In this document: positions 1 through 7,259 of the stretch, piece after piece
Numbering within the stretch: the first letter of the stretch is position 1
How the letters are laid out: every line of letters starts with the position of its first letter
DNA from: Lachnospiraceae bacterium
Lineage (GTDB): Bacteria > Bacillota > Clostridia > Lachnospirales > Lachnospiraceae
Length of the DNA: 49,057 nucleotides
Assembly (NCBI GenBank): GCA_024698345.1
Contig: JAILRH010000161.1
Coordinates: 1 to 49,057, forward strand
Direction: 5' to 3'
Notes under the pieces: model-generated
What the model was told of the DNA's origin: nothing
Database searches by the model: none
The model's input: only the letters and a program-made list of their open reading frames with translations
Program-made: the position numbers and the translations under genes

Positions 1-608
1 CCGATGCAGCAGCAAATCCAGCAGATTCCGAACACCAGAAAAATGTAAACCGGTGATGAAATGGTTTTCCTTTTTACCGTGCCGACGCAAAGATACAGCC
101 CGTAAAATGTTCCCGCCAAAATCGCAAAGATATCGCCGGAAATTTTGCCGCCGGCAGAAAGGTCAAGTCCTGCCATAATAGCACAGCCAACGAGTGCGAC
201 ACAGATTCCGAGAATCGCTTTGCCCTTTACCTTGCGTTTGAACAGAAGCACTGTCACCAGCAGCACCGCAAAAGGATGCAGAGACTGCAGCACGATTGCG
301 GTTGCAATGTTTGTCATCTTTACGGCATTGAACCATGAAAAGAAGTGTCCGAACAAAAAAAGTCCGCCGATGCCGCAGCCTGCCAAATCCCGCAGGGTGA
401 GAGCCTTGAGCTCTTCGCGCCTTTTTAGAAGCACTGGAATCGCGAAAAACGGCAGAGCAAAGGTCAGCCTGTAAAAAACTATCGCTATGCTGCTCGCAGT
501 GATTGCTTTGCCCAGGATTCCGCTGGTACTGCCCATCGCAATCGCAAAGAGTGCGATAAGCCGCGCATTGCGTGTAAATATATTGCTTTTTTCGCTACCT
601 TCTGACAT
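1..608 (-). CDS. EamA/DMT-family permease, 3' part cut by the window edge
   Basis: Reading leftward from an ATG at 608 gives at least 202 residues before the window ends, so the C-terminal part is missing. The start follows a good TAGGAGG site at 613-619. The protein is a string of hydrophobic helices. It opens with a short hydrophilic head, then ARLIALFAIAMGSTSGILGK and later FYRLTFALPF and LQSLHPFAVLLVTVLLF, which is the usual pattern of the first half of an EamA drug/metabolite transporter. Such proteins have ten helices in two EamA repeats and sit in the cytoplasmic membrane; the substrate cannot be told from sequence. It diverges from the GyrI-like gene at 795. The family call is from sequence pattern, and no specific substrate is claimed. 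Confidence 0.8.
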   Translation of the reverse strand, partial: MSEGSEKSNIFTRNARLIALFAIAMGSTSGILGKAITASSIAIVFYRLTFALPFFAIPVLLKRREELKALTLRDLAGCGIGGLFLFGHFFSWFNAVKMTNIATAIVLQSLHPFAVLLVTVLLFKRKVKGKAILGICVALVGCAIMAGLDLSAGGKISGDIFAILAGTFYGLYLCVGTVKRKTISSPVYIFLVFGICWICCCI

Positions 609-690
609 ATTATCCTCCTAGCTTTCGCAACACTTTATTTTAACATAGATGCGGAGTTTATGAAAGGGGAAAATGCGGGCTTTAAACATG

Positions 691-718
691 AAAGACCGGC
701 TGTGGTGGGCCGGTCTTT
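691..718. other. 10-bp perfect hairpin between divergent genes
   Basis: AAAGACCGGC (691-700) pairs perfectly with GCCGGTCTTT (709-718) around an 8-nt loop, followed by TTA. It looks like an intrinsic terminator, but both flanking genes start on either side and point away from it. It could lie in the 5' leader of the 795 gene as an attenuator, or be a leftover terminator of a lost gene. Confidence 0.55.
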
Positions 719-794
719 TACATTGCGTTTAAGTCGTGATTTCTTTACAAAAAGGTGCAGGTAAGATATATTTGTTTTATATGGAGGATGAATT

Positions 795-1427
795 ATGGCT
801 TTTGATTTTAAAAAGGAATATAAAGAGTTTTACTTGCCAAAGAACAAGCCGGAAATTGTGACTGTTCCGAAGGCAAACTTCGTTGCGGTGCGCGGCAAAG
901 GTGACCCCAATGAAGAAGGCGGGGCTTATCAGAGCGCGCTGGGCGTTCTGTATGCGGTGGCTTATACATTGAAGATGAGCTATAAGACAGACTATAAAAT
1001 AGAAGGATTTTTTGAATATGTGGTTCCGCCGCTTGAGGGCTTTTGGTGGCAGGACGGCGTGGAGGGTATGGATTATTCGAGCAAGGCATCGTTTAATTGG
1101 ATATCTGTAATCCGCCTGCCGGATTTCATCACGAAAAAGGACTTTGACTGGGCTGTGGAAATGGCGACAAAGAAAAAGAAGTTGGACTGCTCGTCTGCGG
1201 AGTTCTTGACTATCGACGAGGGACTTTGTGTTCAGATAATGCATCTCGGCTCCTATGATGACGAGCCTGTGACGGTTGCGCTTATGGATGAGTACATTCG
1301 TGAGAACGGTTATGAGAACGATATCACAAGTTCGCGCCTACACCACGAGATCCACCTTTCCGATCCTCGCAAATCCACCCCGGACAAATGGAAAACCGTC
1401 ATTCGCCACCCGATAAAAAAGAAGTGA
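795..1427 (+). CDS. GyrI-like small-molecule-binding domain protein
   Basis: This 210-residue soluble protein has the layout of stand-alone GyrI-like domain proteins (SOUL/GyrI fold). It begins FDFKKEYKEFYLPK, then PEIVTVPKANFVAVRGKGDPN, the characteristic first strand region. The middle has a tryptophan/aromatic-rich GFWWQDG stretch and the C-terminal half contains LCVQIMHLGSYDDEP, the second domain signature. GyrI-like domains bind small hydrophobic molecules and often occur on AraC/MerR regulators; here no DNA-binding domain is attached. The start is ATG at 795 behind GGAGGATGAATT. It is monocistronic, ending before two hairpins. The function is unknown beyond probable ligand binding. Confidence 0.75.
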   Translation: MAFDFKKEYKEFYLPKNKPEIVTVPKANFVAVRGKGDPNEEGGAYQSALGVLYAVAYTLKMSYKTDYKIEGFFEYVVPPLEGFWWQDGVEGMDYSSKASFNWISVIRLPDFITKKDFDWAVEMATKKKKLDCSSAEFLTIDEGLCVQIMHLGSYDDEPVTVALMDEYIRENGYENDITSSRLHHEIHLSDPRKSTPDKWKTVIRHPIKKK

Positions 1428-1431
1428 TTTG

Positions 1432-1456
1432 GTGAAGTCGCAATTTGCGACTTCAC
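1432..1456. other. 12-bp perfect inverted repeat after the GyrI-like gene
   Basis: GTGAAGTCGCAA (1432-1443) and its exact reverse complement (1445-1456) are separated by one base. It starts five bases after the stop codon and has no T-run, so it is not a complete intrinsic terminator. It may protect the mRNA 3' end or bind a protein. Confidence 0.5.
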
Positions 1457-1522
1457 GGAATGCGTTGAGATTCCTGACAAAAGCAAATAACAACAATAGA
1501 AGAATAGAACATAATTCGAAAT

Positions 1523-1553
1523 AAAACGCCGACAGCTTACCGGCGTTTTTACT
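1523..1553 (+). terminator. Intrinsic terminator of the GyrI-like gene
   Basis: AAAACGCCG (1523-1531) pairs with CGGCGTTTT (1541-1549) and the stem runs into a T tract. The group IIC intron begins only a few bases downstream at about 1556. That fits the known preference of group IIC introns for sites behind terminator stems. Confidence 0.85.
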
Positions 1554-1555
1554 TA

Positions 1556-2790
1556 GTTTGCGCGCCATGGGCGCGCTCTAACGGGTGAAAGTCCCGAACT
1601 CGCCCAGATAGTGGGAAGTGTATAGCTGAACAGCAAGGGTGTCCATTGTGAGGTGGAATCTGAAGGAAGCTGTAAGCAAATCTCCGGTCCGACGGACAGA
1701 AATAGATTCATACAACAAGCCATAGCACAGGTGTTAACACCAATCTATGAGGAACAATTTCATGACCACAGTTATGGATTCAGACCTAATAGATGTGCAC
1801 AGCAAGCAATCCTAACAGCACTCGATATGATGAATGAGGGTAATGACTGGATTGTAGACATTGACTTGGAAAAGTTCTTTGACACAGTTAATCACGATAA
1901 ACTTATGACTATCGTAGGTAGAACCATAAAAGACGGAGATGTTATTTCTATCGTTAGGAAATACCTAGTCAGTGGAATCATGATTGATGATGAATACGAG
2001 GATTCTATTGTGGGAACACCACAAGGAGGAAATCTCTCGCCATTATTGGCAAACATCATGTTGAATGAACTTGATAAGGAGATGGAAAAGCGTGGGCTTA
2101 ACTTTGTAAGATACGCAGATGATTGTATCATCATGGTTGGTAGTGAAATGTCTGCTAATAGAGTTATGAGAAATATCTCTCGCTTCATTGAGGAGAAACT
2201 AGGTCTCAAGGTCAACATGACCAAGAGTAAAGTGGACAAGCCGCAAGGACTTAAATACCTTGGATTTGGATTCTACTTTGACTCAAGAGCGCATCAGTTC
2301 AAGGCAAAACCACATGCGAAATCAGTAGCGAAGTTTAAGAAGAGAATGAAAAACCTTACTTGCCGTAGTTGGGGCGTTAGCAACAGCTACAAAGTTGAGA
2401 AACTTAATCAGCTTATTCGAGGTTGGATAAACTACTATAGAATAGGAAGTATGAAAACACTTTGTAAAGAACTTGATGGAAACATCAGATTCAGACTTCG
2501 TATGTGTATTTGGAAACATTGGAAAACTCCGCAGAATAGAGCTAAGAATTTGATGAAGCTGGACGTACCAAGATGGGCAGCGTATAAAATCGCCTATTGC
2601 GGAGACAGATATGCAAGACTCACTCACAATGGATGGGTACAAAAGGCTATAAGTACAAAGAGACTAACCTCATTTGGATTAGTCTCAATGTTGGATTACT
2701 ACACCGAAAGGTGTGTTACTTGATAAGTTGATTGAACCGCCGTGTACCGAACGGTACGCACGGTGGTGTGAGAAATTCCTCCTACTCGAT
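1556..2790 (+). mobile_element. Group IIC intron, internally deleted
   Basis: The 5' end reads GTTTGCGCGCCATGGGCGC, close to the GTGYG start of group II introns. It is followed by conserved group IIC domain I blocks: GGGTGAAAGTCCCGAACT, GCAAGGGTGTCC and GGAATCTGAAGGAAGC. The 3' end has a clear domain V (about 2731-2766: GAACCGCCGTGTACCGAACG and its partner strand). A short domain VI follows, ending CCTACTCGAT at 2790. Between about 1690 and 1705 the RNA domain I runs straight into the middle of the reverse transcriptase gene. The rest of domains I-III and the first ~86 codons are therefore gone. The boundaries are inferred from family resemblance; the element should be unable to splice or move by itself. 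Confidence 0.85.
1653..2723 (+). pseudogene. ltrA: Remnant of group IIC intron reverse transcriptase/maturase, N terminus lost
   Basis: The frame is open from an ATG at 1653, but its first ~17 codons are intron RNA sequence read by chance. True homology starts near RFIQQAIAQVLTPIYEEQF. From there it follows the E. rectale group IIC maturase (MarathonRT, about 427 residues) nearly residue for residue: the fingers/palm with FRPNRCAQQAI, the catalytic FVRYADDC, GTPQGGNLSPLL, the thumb motif LKYLGFGFY and the maturase motif RGWINYYRIGSMKTL. It has no HNH endonuclease, as usual in class C. The catalytic YADD survives, but the RT0-RT2 region (about 86 residues) needed for template and intron RNA binding is absent. 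A working enzyme is therefore unlikely. The in-frame fusion is probably accidental. Confidence 0.88.
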
Positions 2791-2932
2791 TTTTTCAAAA
2801 GACCACCTTGGGCTGGCGTTACAAATAATAATGAAAGGGTTACAACTCTCTACATGGTAGGGTAAAAGGATGAGATAGTTGAGAGACTAGTTGGGTGTGT
2901 AAAAACAGATATATGAACAAATATAAAAATGC

Positions 2933-2963
2933 TTGACAATAGGTATATATATATATATATAAT
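2933..2963 (+). promoter_or_regulatory. Candidate promoter for the small secreted protein (upstream copy)
   Basis: TTGACA at 2933-2938 is a perfect -35. A (TA)n run ends in TATAAT at 2958-2963 (spacer 19), or TATATA at 2956-2961 (spacer 17). The TA dinucleotide run lies in the spacer, so its length would set promoter strength. Confidence 0.6.
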
Positions 2964-2965
2964 AA

Positions 2966-2993
2966 TTGACATTGGGCTCGCGGGTTTTACAAT
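2966..2993 (+). promoter_or_regulatory. Second candidate promoter for the small secreted protein
   Basis: TTGACA at 2966-2971 is followed after 16 bp by TACAAT at 2988-2993. Together with the preceding TTGACA it forms two tandem promoters 33 bp apart. Transcription from here would leave an ~80-nt leader before the ATG at 3081. Confidence 0.55.
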
Positions 2994-3080
2994 GCTCAAT
3001 ATAAATTCCAATTATTAAAAGTGAATAAGGGTATTGATTCCAACAAAAAATATATTTAAATTATTTTTTTGGAGGTAAAG

Positions 3081-3479
3081 ATGAGACTAAGTAAGGTTGC
3101 TATATGCACACTTGTTGTGTCGATATTTATGACTAGTGGAGTTGTATTTGCTAGAAATGGAGAGAAAGTATCAGTATCTATTGATAAGAATCAAACTTCT
3201 GCGAAAAGTACAAATTCAATTTGGAATTGTCAAGGAAATCTTGAATTAGTAGGAGTAAATAAAAAGAGTTCCAAAAGGAAATTGTATGTTACATGTATGG
3301 AACAAAAAGATTATGCAGCAGACCGTAAAGAGGAGGAATTGAAACTTAATATAGATCAAAGTCAAGATTATACATGGGCTTTAAGTGCAGAGGAAAATGG
3401 AGAAAAATTCTACGTGAAGTTGAATCCAGAAGGACCTCTCGCAAAGGGATGTGTCGGTAACGGAACATTATATGACTGA
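3081..3479 (+). CDS. Small secreted protein of unknown function
   Basis: The start chosen is the ATG at 3081, seven bases after a strong GGAGGT site; the upstream TTG overlaps the ribosome binding site and is not used. The 132-residue product opens with a classical signal peptide: MRLSK, a hydrophobic core, and a VVFA cleavage site near residue 24. The mature part of ~108 residues is hydrophilic and polar. It has three cysteines (NSIWNC, YVTC, KGC), a lysine-rich KKSSKRKL patch and a C-terminal GCVGNGTLYD. No family is recognised. It precedes an ABC exporter on the same strand but has its own terminator, so it can be made alone and in excess. It may be an exported substrate, an immunity/lipoprotein-like partner, or an unrelated gene. 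Confidence 0.7.
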   Translation: MRLSKVAICTLVVSIFMTSGVVFARNGEKVSVSIDKNQTSAKSTNSIWNCQGNLELVGVNKKSSKRKLYVTCMEQKDYAADRKEEELKLNIDQSQDYTWALSAEENGEKFYVKLNPEGPLAKGCVGNGTLYD

Positions 3480-3491
3480 TGTATAATTATT

Positions 3492-3518
3492 AAGGGGGCT
3501 GTGAAATCAGCCCCTTTT
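3492..3518 (+). terminator. Intrinsic terminator between the small secreted protein and the ABC genes
   Basis: AAGGGGGCTG pairs with CAGCCCCTTTT around a short A/T loop and ends in TTTTAT. It separates transcription of the 3081 gene from the exporter genes, perhaps with partial read-through. Confidence 0.85.
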
Positions 3519-3564
3519 ATAGTATGTGTTTTTGAAAGTATGTATGATTAAATGAGGTGTAGAG

Positions 3565-5346
3565 ATGAAGCGATTTTTGAAATTATTCTATTTAGAAATG
3601 ATGATTAACATACGGACATTAATTTATTATATTCTTATTATGCCATTGATATTTTACACATTCTTCAGCATAAAAGATGGATTGGGAGACATTACAGCAT
3701 CTGCGTATGTTGTACAGATACTAATTGTTGGAACTATGATAGTAGGATATCAGATTTGTACACGTGAAGAAAAAGATGAGTGCAAAGGCATTTTATTAAT
3801 TAGCAAATGCCGTATGGAAATGGTGAATGCTCGTGCATTAGCAGCAATTGTTTTTAATGTGATTTTTAGTTTGATAGTACTTCTCGTAATAGTTATATTT
3901 TATTGTGTTGGGGTAAAAGAAAAGTGGCTAATTAATGAAGTTATTATGTATTGGTTTATATACTTTTTTTTGGTTGCTATTATTTCTACATTAATAGGTC
4001 AAATTATAGGAAATATTATTAACAGCAAATTGTCGTATTTGCTGATTATATTTATTAGTGTTGCAATAGGTGCATTAGGAAAAGAATTTTTGGAATTATT
4101 TGGAACCACGTTGCACATCTCATTATTTAAAAAAATATCGGGATATATCTCTGTTGGACAGTATGATGCGTTTGAAAAAATTAATTATTTATATGGATTA
4201 GAAATTGAAAGTAAAAGATTGTTCCATAGATTGTTATATATAGCATTACTTGTTATTATTCTAAAAATAGTAATGTGCATAAAACAGAAGTGTAATGTTA
4301 GTGAGTGTATTAAGCAAATTGCTGTTTCGGGAATAGTATGCATTATTGCTTTCATGCTATTCAGCAATCCAACTTTTTGTAGAAAAACCGGTCATATGGA
4401 AGAAGAAGGAAAATATTTGACAAAATCTGTTGATATGTGTGTTGACGTTCGAAAAAAATTGAATGTTTCAGTAAAAGAACAGATTGAAATATTGGAGGAT
4501 ACAAATTTAATAGAAATGACTTTATATCATAATTTAAAAGTATCATCTATAGTGGGCGAAAAAGAAAATATTGACTATGAACAAAATGGTGATTTTATAA
4601 CTGTCAAATTTAATAAAGTTGCTAAAAAGGGTGAAGTGAAGACAATTAATATAGAATATAGCGGCTTATCATCTCAATATTTTTTTGCGGGAGAAAAGGC
4701 AACATATCTTCCGGGAAATTTTGCATGGATTCCTGTACCGGGGAAAAAGATGGTATTTAAGGAGGGTCCTGGATTTGTAGTTCTTAATCAGATAGAAAAT
4801 AATGAAGTAGATTATACAGTTAAGTATAAATCATATCATAAAGTTTTTTCAAATTTGAATTATGAAAATGGAGTGCTGAAAGGTAAAAGTAAATGTGGGG
4901 TGACGTTGATTTCAGGGAACATGGAAGAAGATAAGATTAATGGAGTACACATATACTTTACTTTAAATAATAAAATCAGATACAAAAATCTGGCTTCAAA
5001 GATTTTGGATATTTATGACAAATGTGAAGAAATATTACAATTAAAATGCGATACAATAAATAATATTTATGTGGTACCTACAGATAATAATGTGTTTGGA
5101 CGTTATGGTGCAAAAACTATGATATTGGATGACACGATTATTACCGGGGCATTTGAAGTAGCGGAAGGGGAAGATGATTATTTGCTGAATGAAATTTTGG
5201 TGGCAATATTAAGTAAACAAAATTTTGGAGATTTGGATTCAGAGGCACAGAATGATATATTAGAACAATTTACTATTGCGGTAAAAGAACAAGATAGAGA
5301 AAAAATAGAAAGTGTAATAAGTAAGTATGATATAGAGGTGAAGTGA
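3565..5346 (+). CDS. ABC-2-type exporter permease with a large ectodomain resembling a degenerate M1 peptidase
   Basis: This 593-residue protein starts at ATG 3565. Residues 1-265 hold about six to seven membrane helices of ABC-2 type (LIYYILIMPLIFYTFFS and others). After a last helix near residue 255, a hydrophilic domain of ~325 residues follows. Its first part resembles the N-terminal beta-sandwich of M1 aminopeptidases (KTINIEYSG, then YLPGNFAWIPVPG). ABC-2 permeases fused to M1-like domains are known. Here no HEXXH zinc motif exists anywhere: the corresponding place near residue 550 reads LLNEILVAIL. The domain is therefore probably non-catalytic and serves binding. The gene overlaps the ATPase gene by the TGATG arrangement. 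It likely exports or senses a peptide or lipid-linked compound, but the substrate is unknown. Confidence 0.75.
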   Translation: MKRFLKLFYLEMMINIRTLIYYILIMPLIFYTFFSIKDGLGDITASAYVVQILIVGTMIVGYQICTREEKDECKGILLISKCRMEMVNARALAAIVFNVIFSLIVLLVIVIFYCVGVKEKWLINEVIMYWFIYFFLVAIISTLIGQIIGNIINSKLSYLLIIFISVAIGALGKEFLELFGTTLHISLFKKISGYISVGQYDAFEKINYLYGLEIESKRLFHRLLYIALLVIILKIVMCIKQKCNVSECIKQIAVSGIVCIIAFMLFSNPTFCRKTGHMEEEGKYLTKSVDMCVDVRKKLNVSVKEQIEILEDTNLIEMTLYHNLKVSSIVGEKENIDYEQNGDFITVKFNKVAKKGEVKTINIEYSGLSSQYFFAGEKATYLPGNFAWIPVPGKKMVFKEGPGFVVLNQIENNEVDYTVKYKSYHKVFSNLNYENGVLKGKSKCGVTLISGNMEEDKINGVHIYFTLNNKIRYKNLASKILDIYDKCEEILQLKCDTINNIYVVPTDNNVFGRYGAKTMILDDTIITGAFEVAEGEDDYLLNEILVAILSKQNFGDLDSEAQNDILEQFTIAVKEQDREKIESVISKYDIEVK

Positions 5347-6146
5347 TGAAAATTGAGAATATTACCAAAAAATATGGTAAAAAAACAGTATTAGACAACA
5401 TAAGTTTTTGCTTTGAAAATGGAATTTATGGTATTTTAGGCCCAAATGGTGCAGGAAAAACTACGTTGATGAAGTGTATAATAGGACTTGAAAAATATGA
5501 TGGTAAGATAGAAGGAATTAAAAAGGAAGATATAGGTTATCTTCCACAAAAATTTTCAATGTTTAGGCAATTAACAGTGAAAGAGGCTATGATTTATATT
5601 TGTATGATGAAGGGAGCAGATGAGAATTCAATAGATGATATTTTGAAAAAAGTAAATCTACTTGAAGAAAAAGAGAAAAAAATTAAAAAATTATCAGGAG
5701 GAATGCTTCGACGATTAGGAATTGCTCAGGCGGTCGTAGGTAATCCGAAGATACTTATAGTAGACGAACCTACAGTAGGATTGGATCCAAAGGAAAGAAT
5801 TCGCTTTAGAAATTTGTTGGCTCAAATATCCAATGATAGAATTGTTTTGATTTCATCCCACATTGTGGAAGACATAGAGTCGATTGCTAATAATATAATC
5901 ATAATGTCAGAAGGAAAATTCAAAACGAGTGGTTCGTTAGGAGAGGTACTTAGTTTATTGAAAGGAAAAGTTGGACAACTACAAGTTGATAAAAATGAAG
6001 TCTCAAAATATTCAGAAAAAATAGTAACTGATGTAAATTATCAGGGAAGTAAGGCAGTTATCCATTTGGTAGGTGATGAACTTCCAAAATGCGAATTGAT
6101 AGAACCGTCTTTAGAAGATGCATACTTTTATCTGTGTAAAGAATAG
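5346..6146 (+). CDS. ABC exporter ATP-binding protein
   Basis: The cytoplasmic ATPase of the exporter has all nucleotide-binding motifs: Walker A GPNGAGKTT (near residue 33), Q-loop LPQKFSMF, signature LSGGM, Walker B ILIVDEPTVGLDP and switch histidine SSHIVEDIE. The ~266-residue length fits the family, with a short C-terminal extension after the core that is usual in ABC-2 exporters. I chose the ATG at 5346, inside the TGA stop of the upstream permease and 5-7 bases after GAGGTG. A GTG one codon earlier is the alternative. The overlap implies translational coupling with the permease. Confidence 0.93.
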   Translation: MKIENITKKYGKKTVLDNISFCFENGIYGILGPNGAGKTTLMKCIIGLEKYDGKIEGIKKEDIGYLPQKFSMFRQLTVKEAMIYICMMKGADENSIDDILKKVNLLEEKEKKIKKLSGGMLRRLGIAQAVVGNPKILIVDEPTVGLDPKERIRFRNLLAQISNDRIVLISSHIVEDIESIANNIIIMSEGKFKTSGSLGEVLSLLKGKVGQLQVDKNEVSKYSEKIVTDVNYQGSKAVIHLVGDELPKCELIEPSLEDAYFYLCKE

Positions 6147-6189
6147 ATTGCTTGTGTAATTATTATATAAAGGAATATAGGTAATAAAA

Positions 6190-6834
6190 GTGAAAAGAGA
6201 AATGGTGTTAGAAAGAAAAATAATGGGAATTCCCTTTGTAATTCCGTATTTTTTATATTTTATTTTAATGATATATTTTTTTTCGATAAGAAATAGTGAG
6301 AATTTATTGGGGACAATTTATTCATCATGTGAAATAAGCATTCCGTTTTTTGTAGTATGGTGGTCTGTTTATAATTTATATGAACTGAGAGAAGAAGAAG
6401 GTGGAGAAATTTTTTTTACATATCCAATTAATGTTGCTAAAAAAGAACTTAGCAAAAATTTGTTATTTACATGTGCATATGTAGTTCAAAGTTCTGTATT
6501 TTTATCAGTGGTGACATATTTATTATTACATAATGTTAATATTATTATAATTATAAATATATCATCACAGATATTATTTTTCTCGGCATTATCATTTACA
6601 ATTATGATTTTGATAAGAGATTCCGGTTGGTCTGCAATGATAGCATTTGTATATGTTTGTGTAGGTTTGTTTACATATGGAGAAATGCTTGGAAAAACAA
6701 ATATTTTTTTGTATGATTATAATTCTGTAGATACAAATTTAATAGTAAATAACATCGTTAAGTGCCTGTTTTTTTCTTTTGTATCATATATCGTGGGGTA
6801 TATTCTGTTGGACAAAAAAATAAATATCAGATAG
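6190..6834 (+). CDS. Second membrane subunit of the ABC exporter
   Basis: This 214-residue protein is almost wholly hydrophobic, with about six predicted helices (for example FVIPYFLYFILMIYFFS, IPFFVVWWSVYNLY and CLFFSFVSYIVGYILL). A charged ELREEEGGEIFFTYPI loop follows the second helix, a feature also seen in ABC-2-type permeases. It lies 43 bases after the ATPase gene on the same strand, so it is probably the second permease half. The start is uncertain: GTG at 6190 is the longest, with a weak AAAGGA about 15 bases upstream, and an ATG at 6202 is possible. No named family is recognised. Confidence 0.65.
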   Translation: MKREMVLERKIMGIPFVIPYFLYFILMIYFFSIRNSENLLGTIYSSCEISIPFFVVWWSVYNLYELREEEGGEIFFTYPINVAKKELSKNLLFTCAYVVQSSVFLSVVTYLLLHNVNIIIIINISSQILFFSALSFTIMILIRDSGWSAMIAFVYVCVGLFTYGEMLGKTNIFLYDYNSVDTNLIVNNIVKCLFFSFVSYIVGYILLDKKINIR

Positions 6835-6916
6835 ATTTTTTTTAGGCGTCTATTTGAGATAATATTAAAAATGATACCGTTCAAAGGGGAAACGTTACCG
6901 TTTGAGGGGGAAGTGG

Positions 6917-6945
6917 TTGAAATGTAAACGGTTCCATTGTATATT
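6917..6945 (+). promoter_or_regulatory. Candidate promoter with a CcpA/LacI-type operator filling its spacer
   Basis: TTGAAA (6917-6922) and TATATT (6940-6945) are separated by exactly 17 bp. The spacer contains TGTAAACGGTTCCA (6923-6936), which differs from the cre consensus TGWNANCGNTNWCA at one position. A second imperfect palindrome, GGAAACGTTACC, lies at 6888-6899. Binding there would block RNA polymerase. No LacI-family gene is in the window, so a global regulator such as CcpA is the likely binder. Confidence 0.5.
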
Positions 6946-6951
6946 GTAGTT

Positions 6952-7080
6952 ACAAGACAAGAATATATTTTTTAAATATCAATTTAAAAAATAATATTTC
7001 AGTTTTCCGTTTTTTCTCATTTTTCCTTTGTATATGATTTATATCATATAGCGTAAGACCGCTCGAGAGAGCGGTCTTTT
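6952..7080 (+). ncRNA. Candidate small noncoding RNA (~130 nt)
   Basis: A transcript starting about seven bases after the TATATT box would run to the strong terminator at 7055-7080. It would contain no start codon with more than five codons behind it. The body is U-rich (runs such as CAGTTTTCCGTTTTTTCTC). It could be a carbon-regulated trans-acting small RNA, or simply the leader or tail of a neighbouring transcript. No known RNA family is recognised. Confidence 0.4.
7055..7080 (+). terminator. Strong intrinsic terminator
   Basis: AAGACCGCTC pairs perfectly over 10 bp with GAGCGGTCTT around a GAGA loop, followed by TTCGCG after a TTTT run. It lies 220 bases past the exporter operon, too far to be its simple end, which supports a separate short transcript. 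Confidence 0.85.
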
Positions 7081-7184
7081 CGCGTCATCAAAATATCTAA
7101 TTCCCAAATTTCCAAATACTTATTTTGTTAAATTCAAAATTCATAAATCACCTGATTTTACAGCACCTAAGTTGTTCTACATTG

Positions 7185-7213
7185 TAGACATATCAGTAGG
7201 GGTAAATTATAAT
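7185..7213 (+). promoter_or_regulatory. Candidate promoter of the YkgJ-like gene
   Basis: TAGACA (7185-7190) and TATAAT (7208-7213) lie 17 bp apart, about 45 bases ahead of the ATG at 7260. Confidence 0.65.
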
Positions 7214-7259
7214 GATAGTGTGCCATTTATAATAAATATGATAAGAAAGAATAGTATTT

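Larger units (their letters stand above)
6835..7259. other. 425-bp gap holding an operator cluster, promoter and terminator but no gene
   Basis: No open frame of useful length is present. The gap contains two direct copies of a 17-bp motif, TACCGTTyrArGGGGAA-like, at 6875-6891 and 6896-6912 (21 bp apart). It also holds LacI-type operator candidates, a promoter-like pair at 6917-6945, a U-rich transcript candidate, a terminator at 7055-7080 and a promoter for the next gene at 7185-7213. Confidence 0.6.

Noticed and set aside
1653-1703. The ATG at 1653 as the true start of a short maturase
   Set aside because: The first ~17 codons are conserved intron RNA sequence (GGAATCTGAAGGAAGC), and the homologous protein begins well inside the reverse transcriptase.
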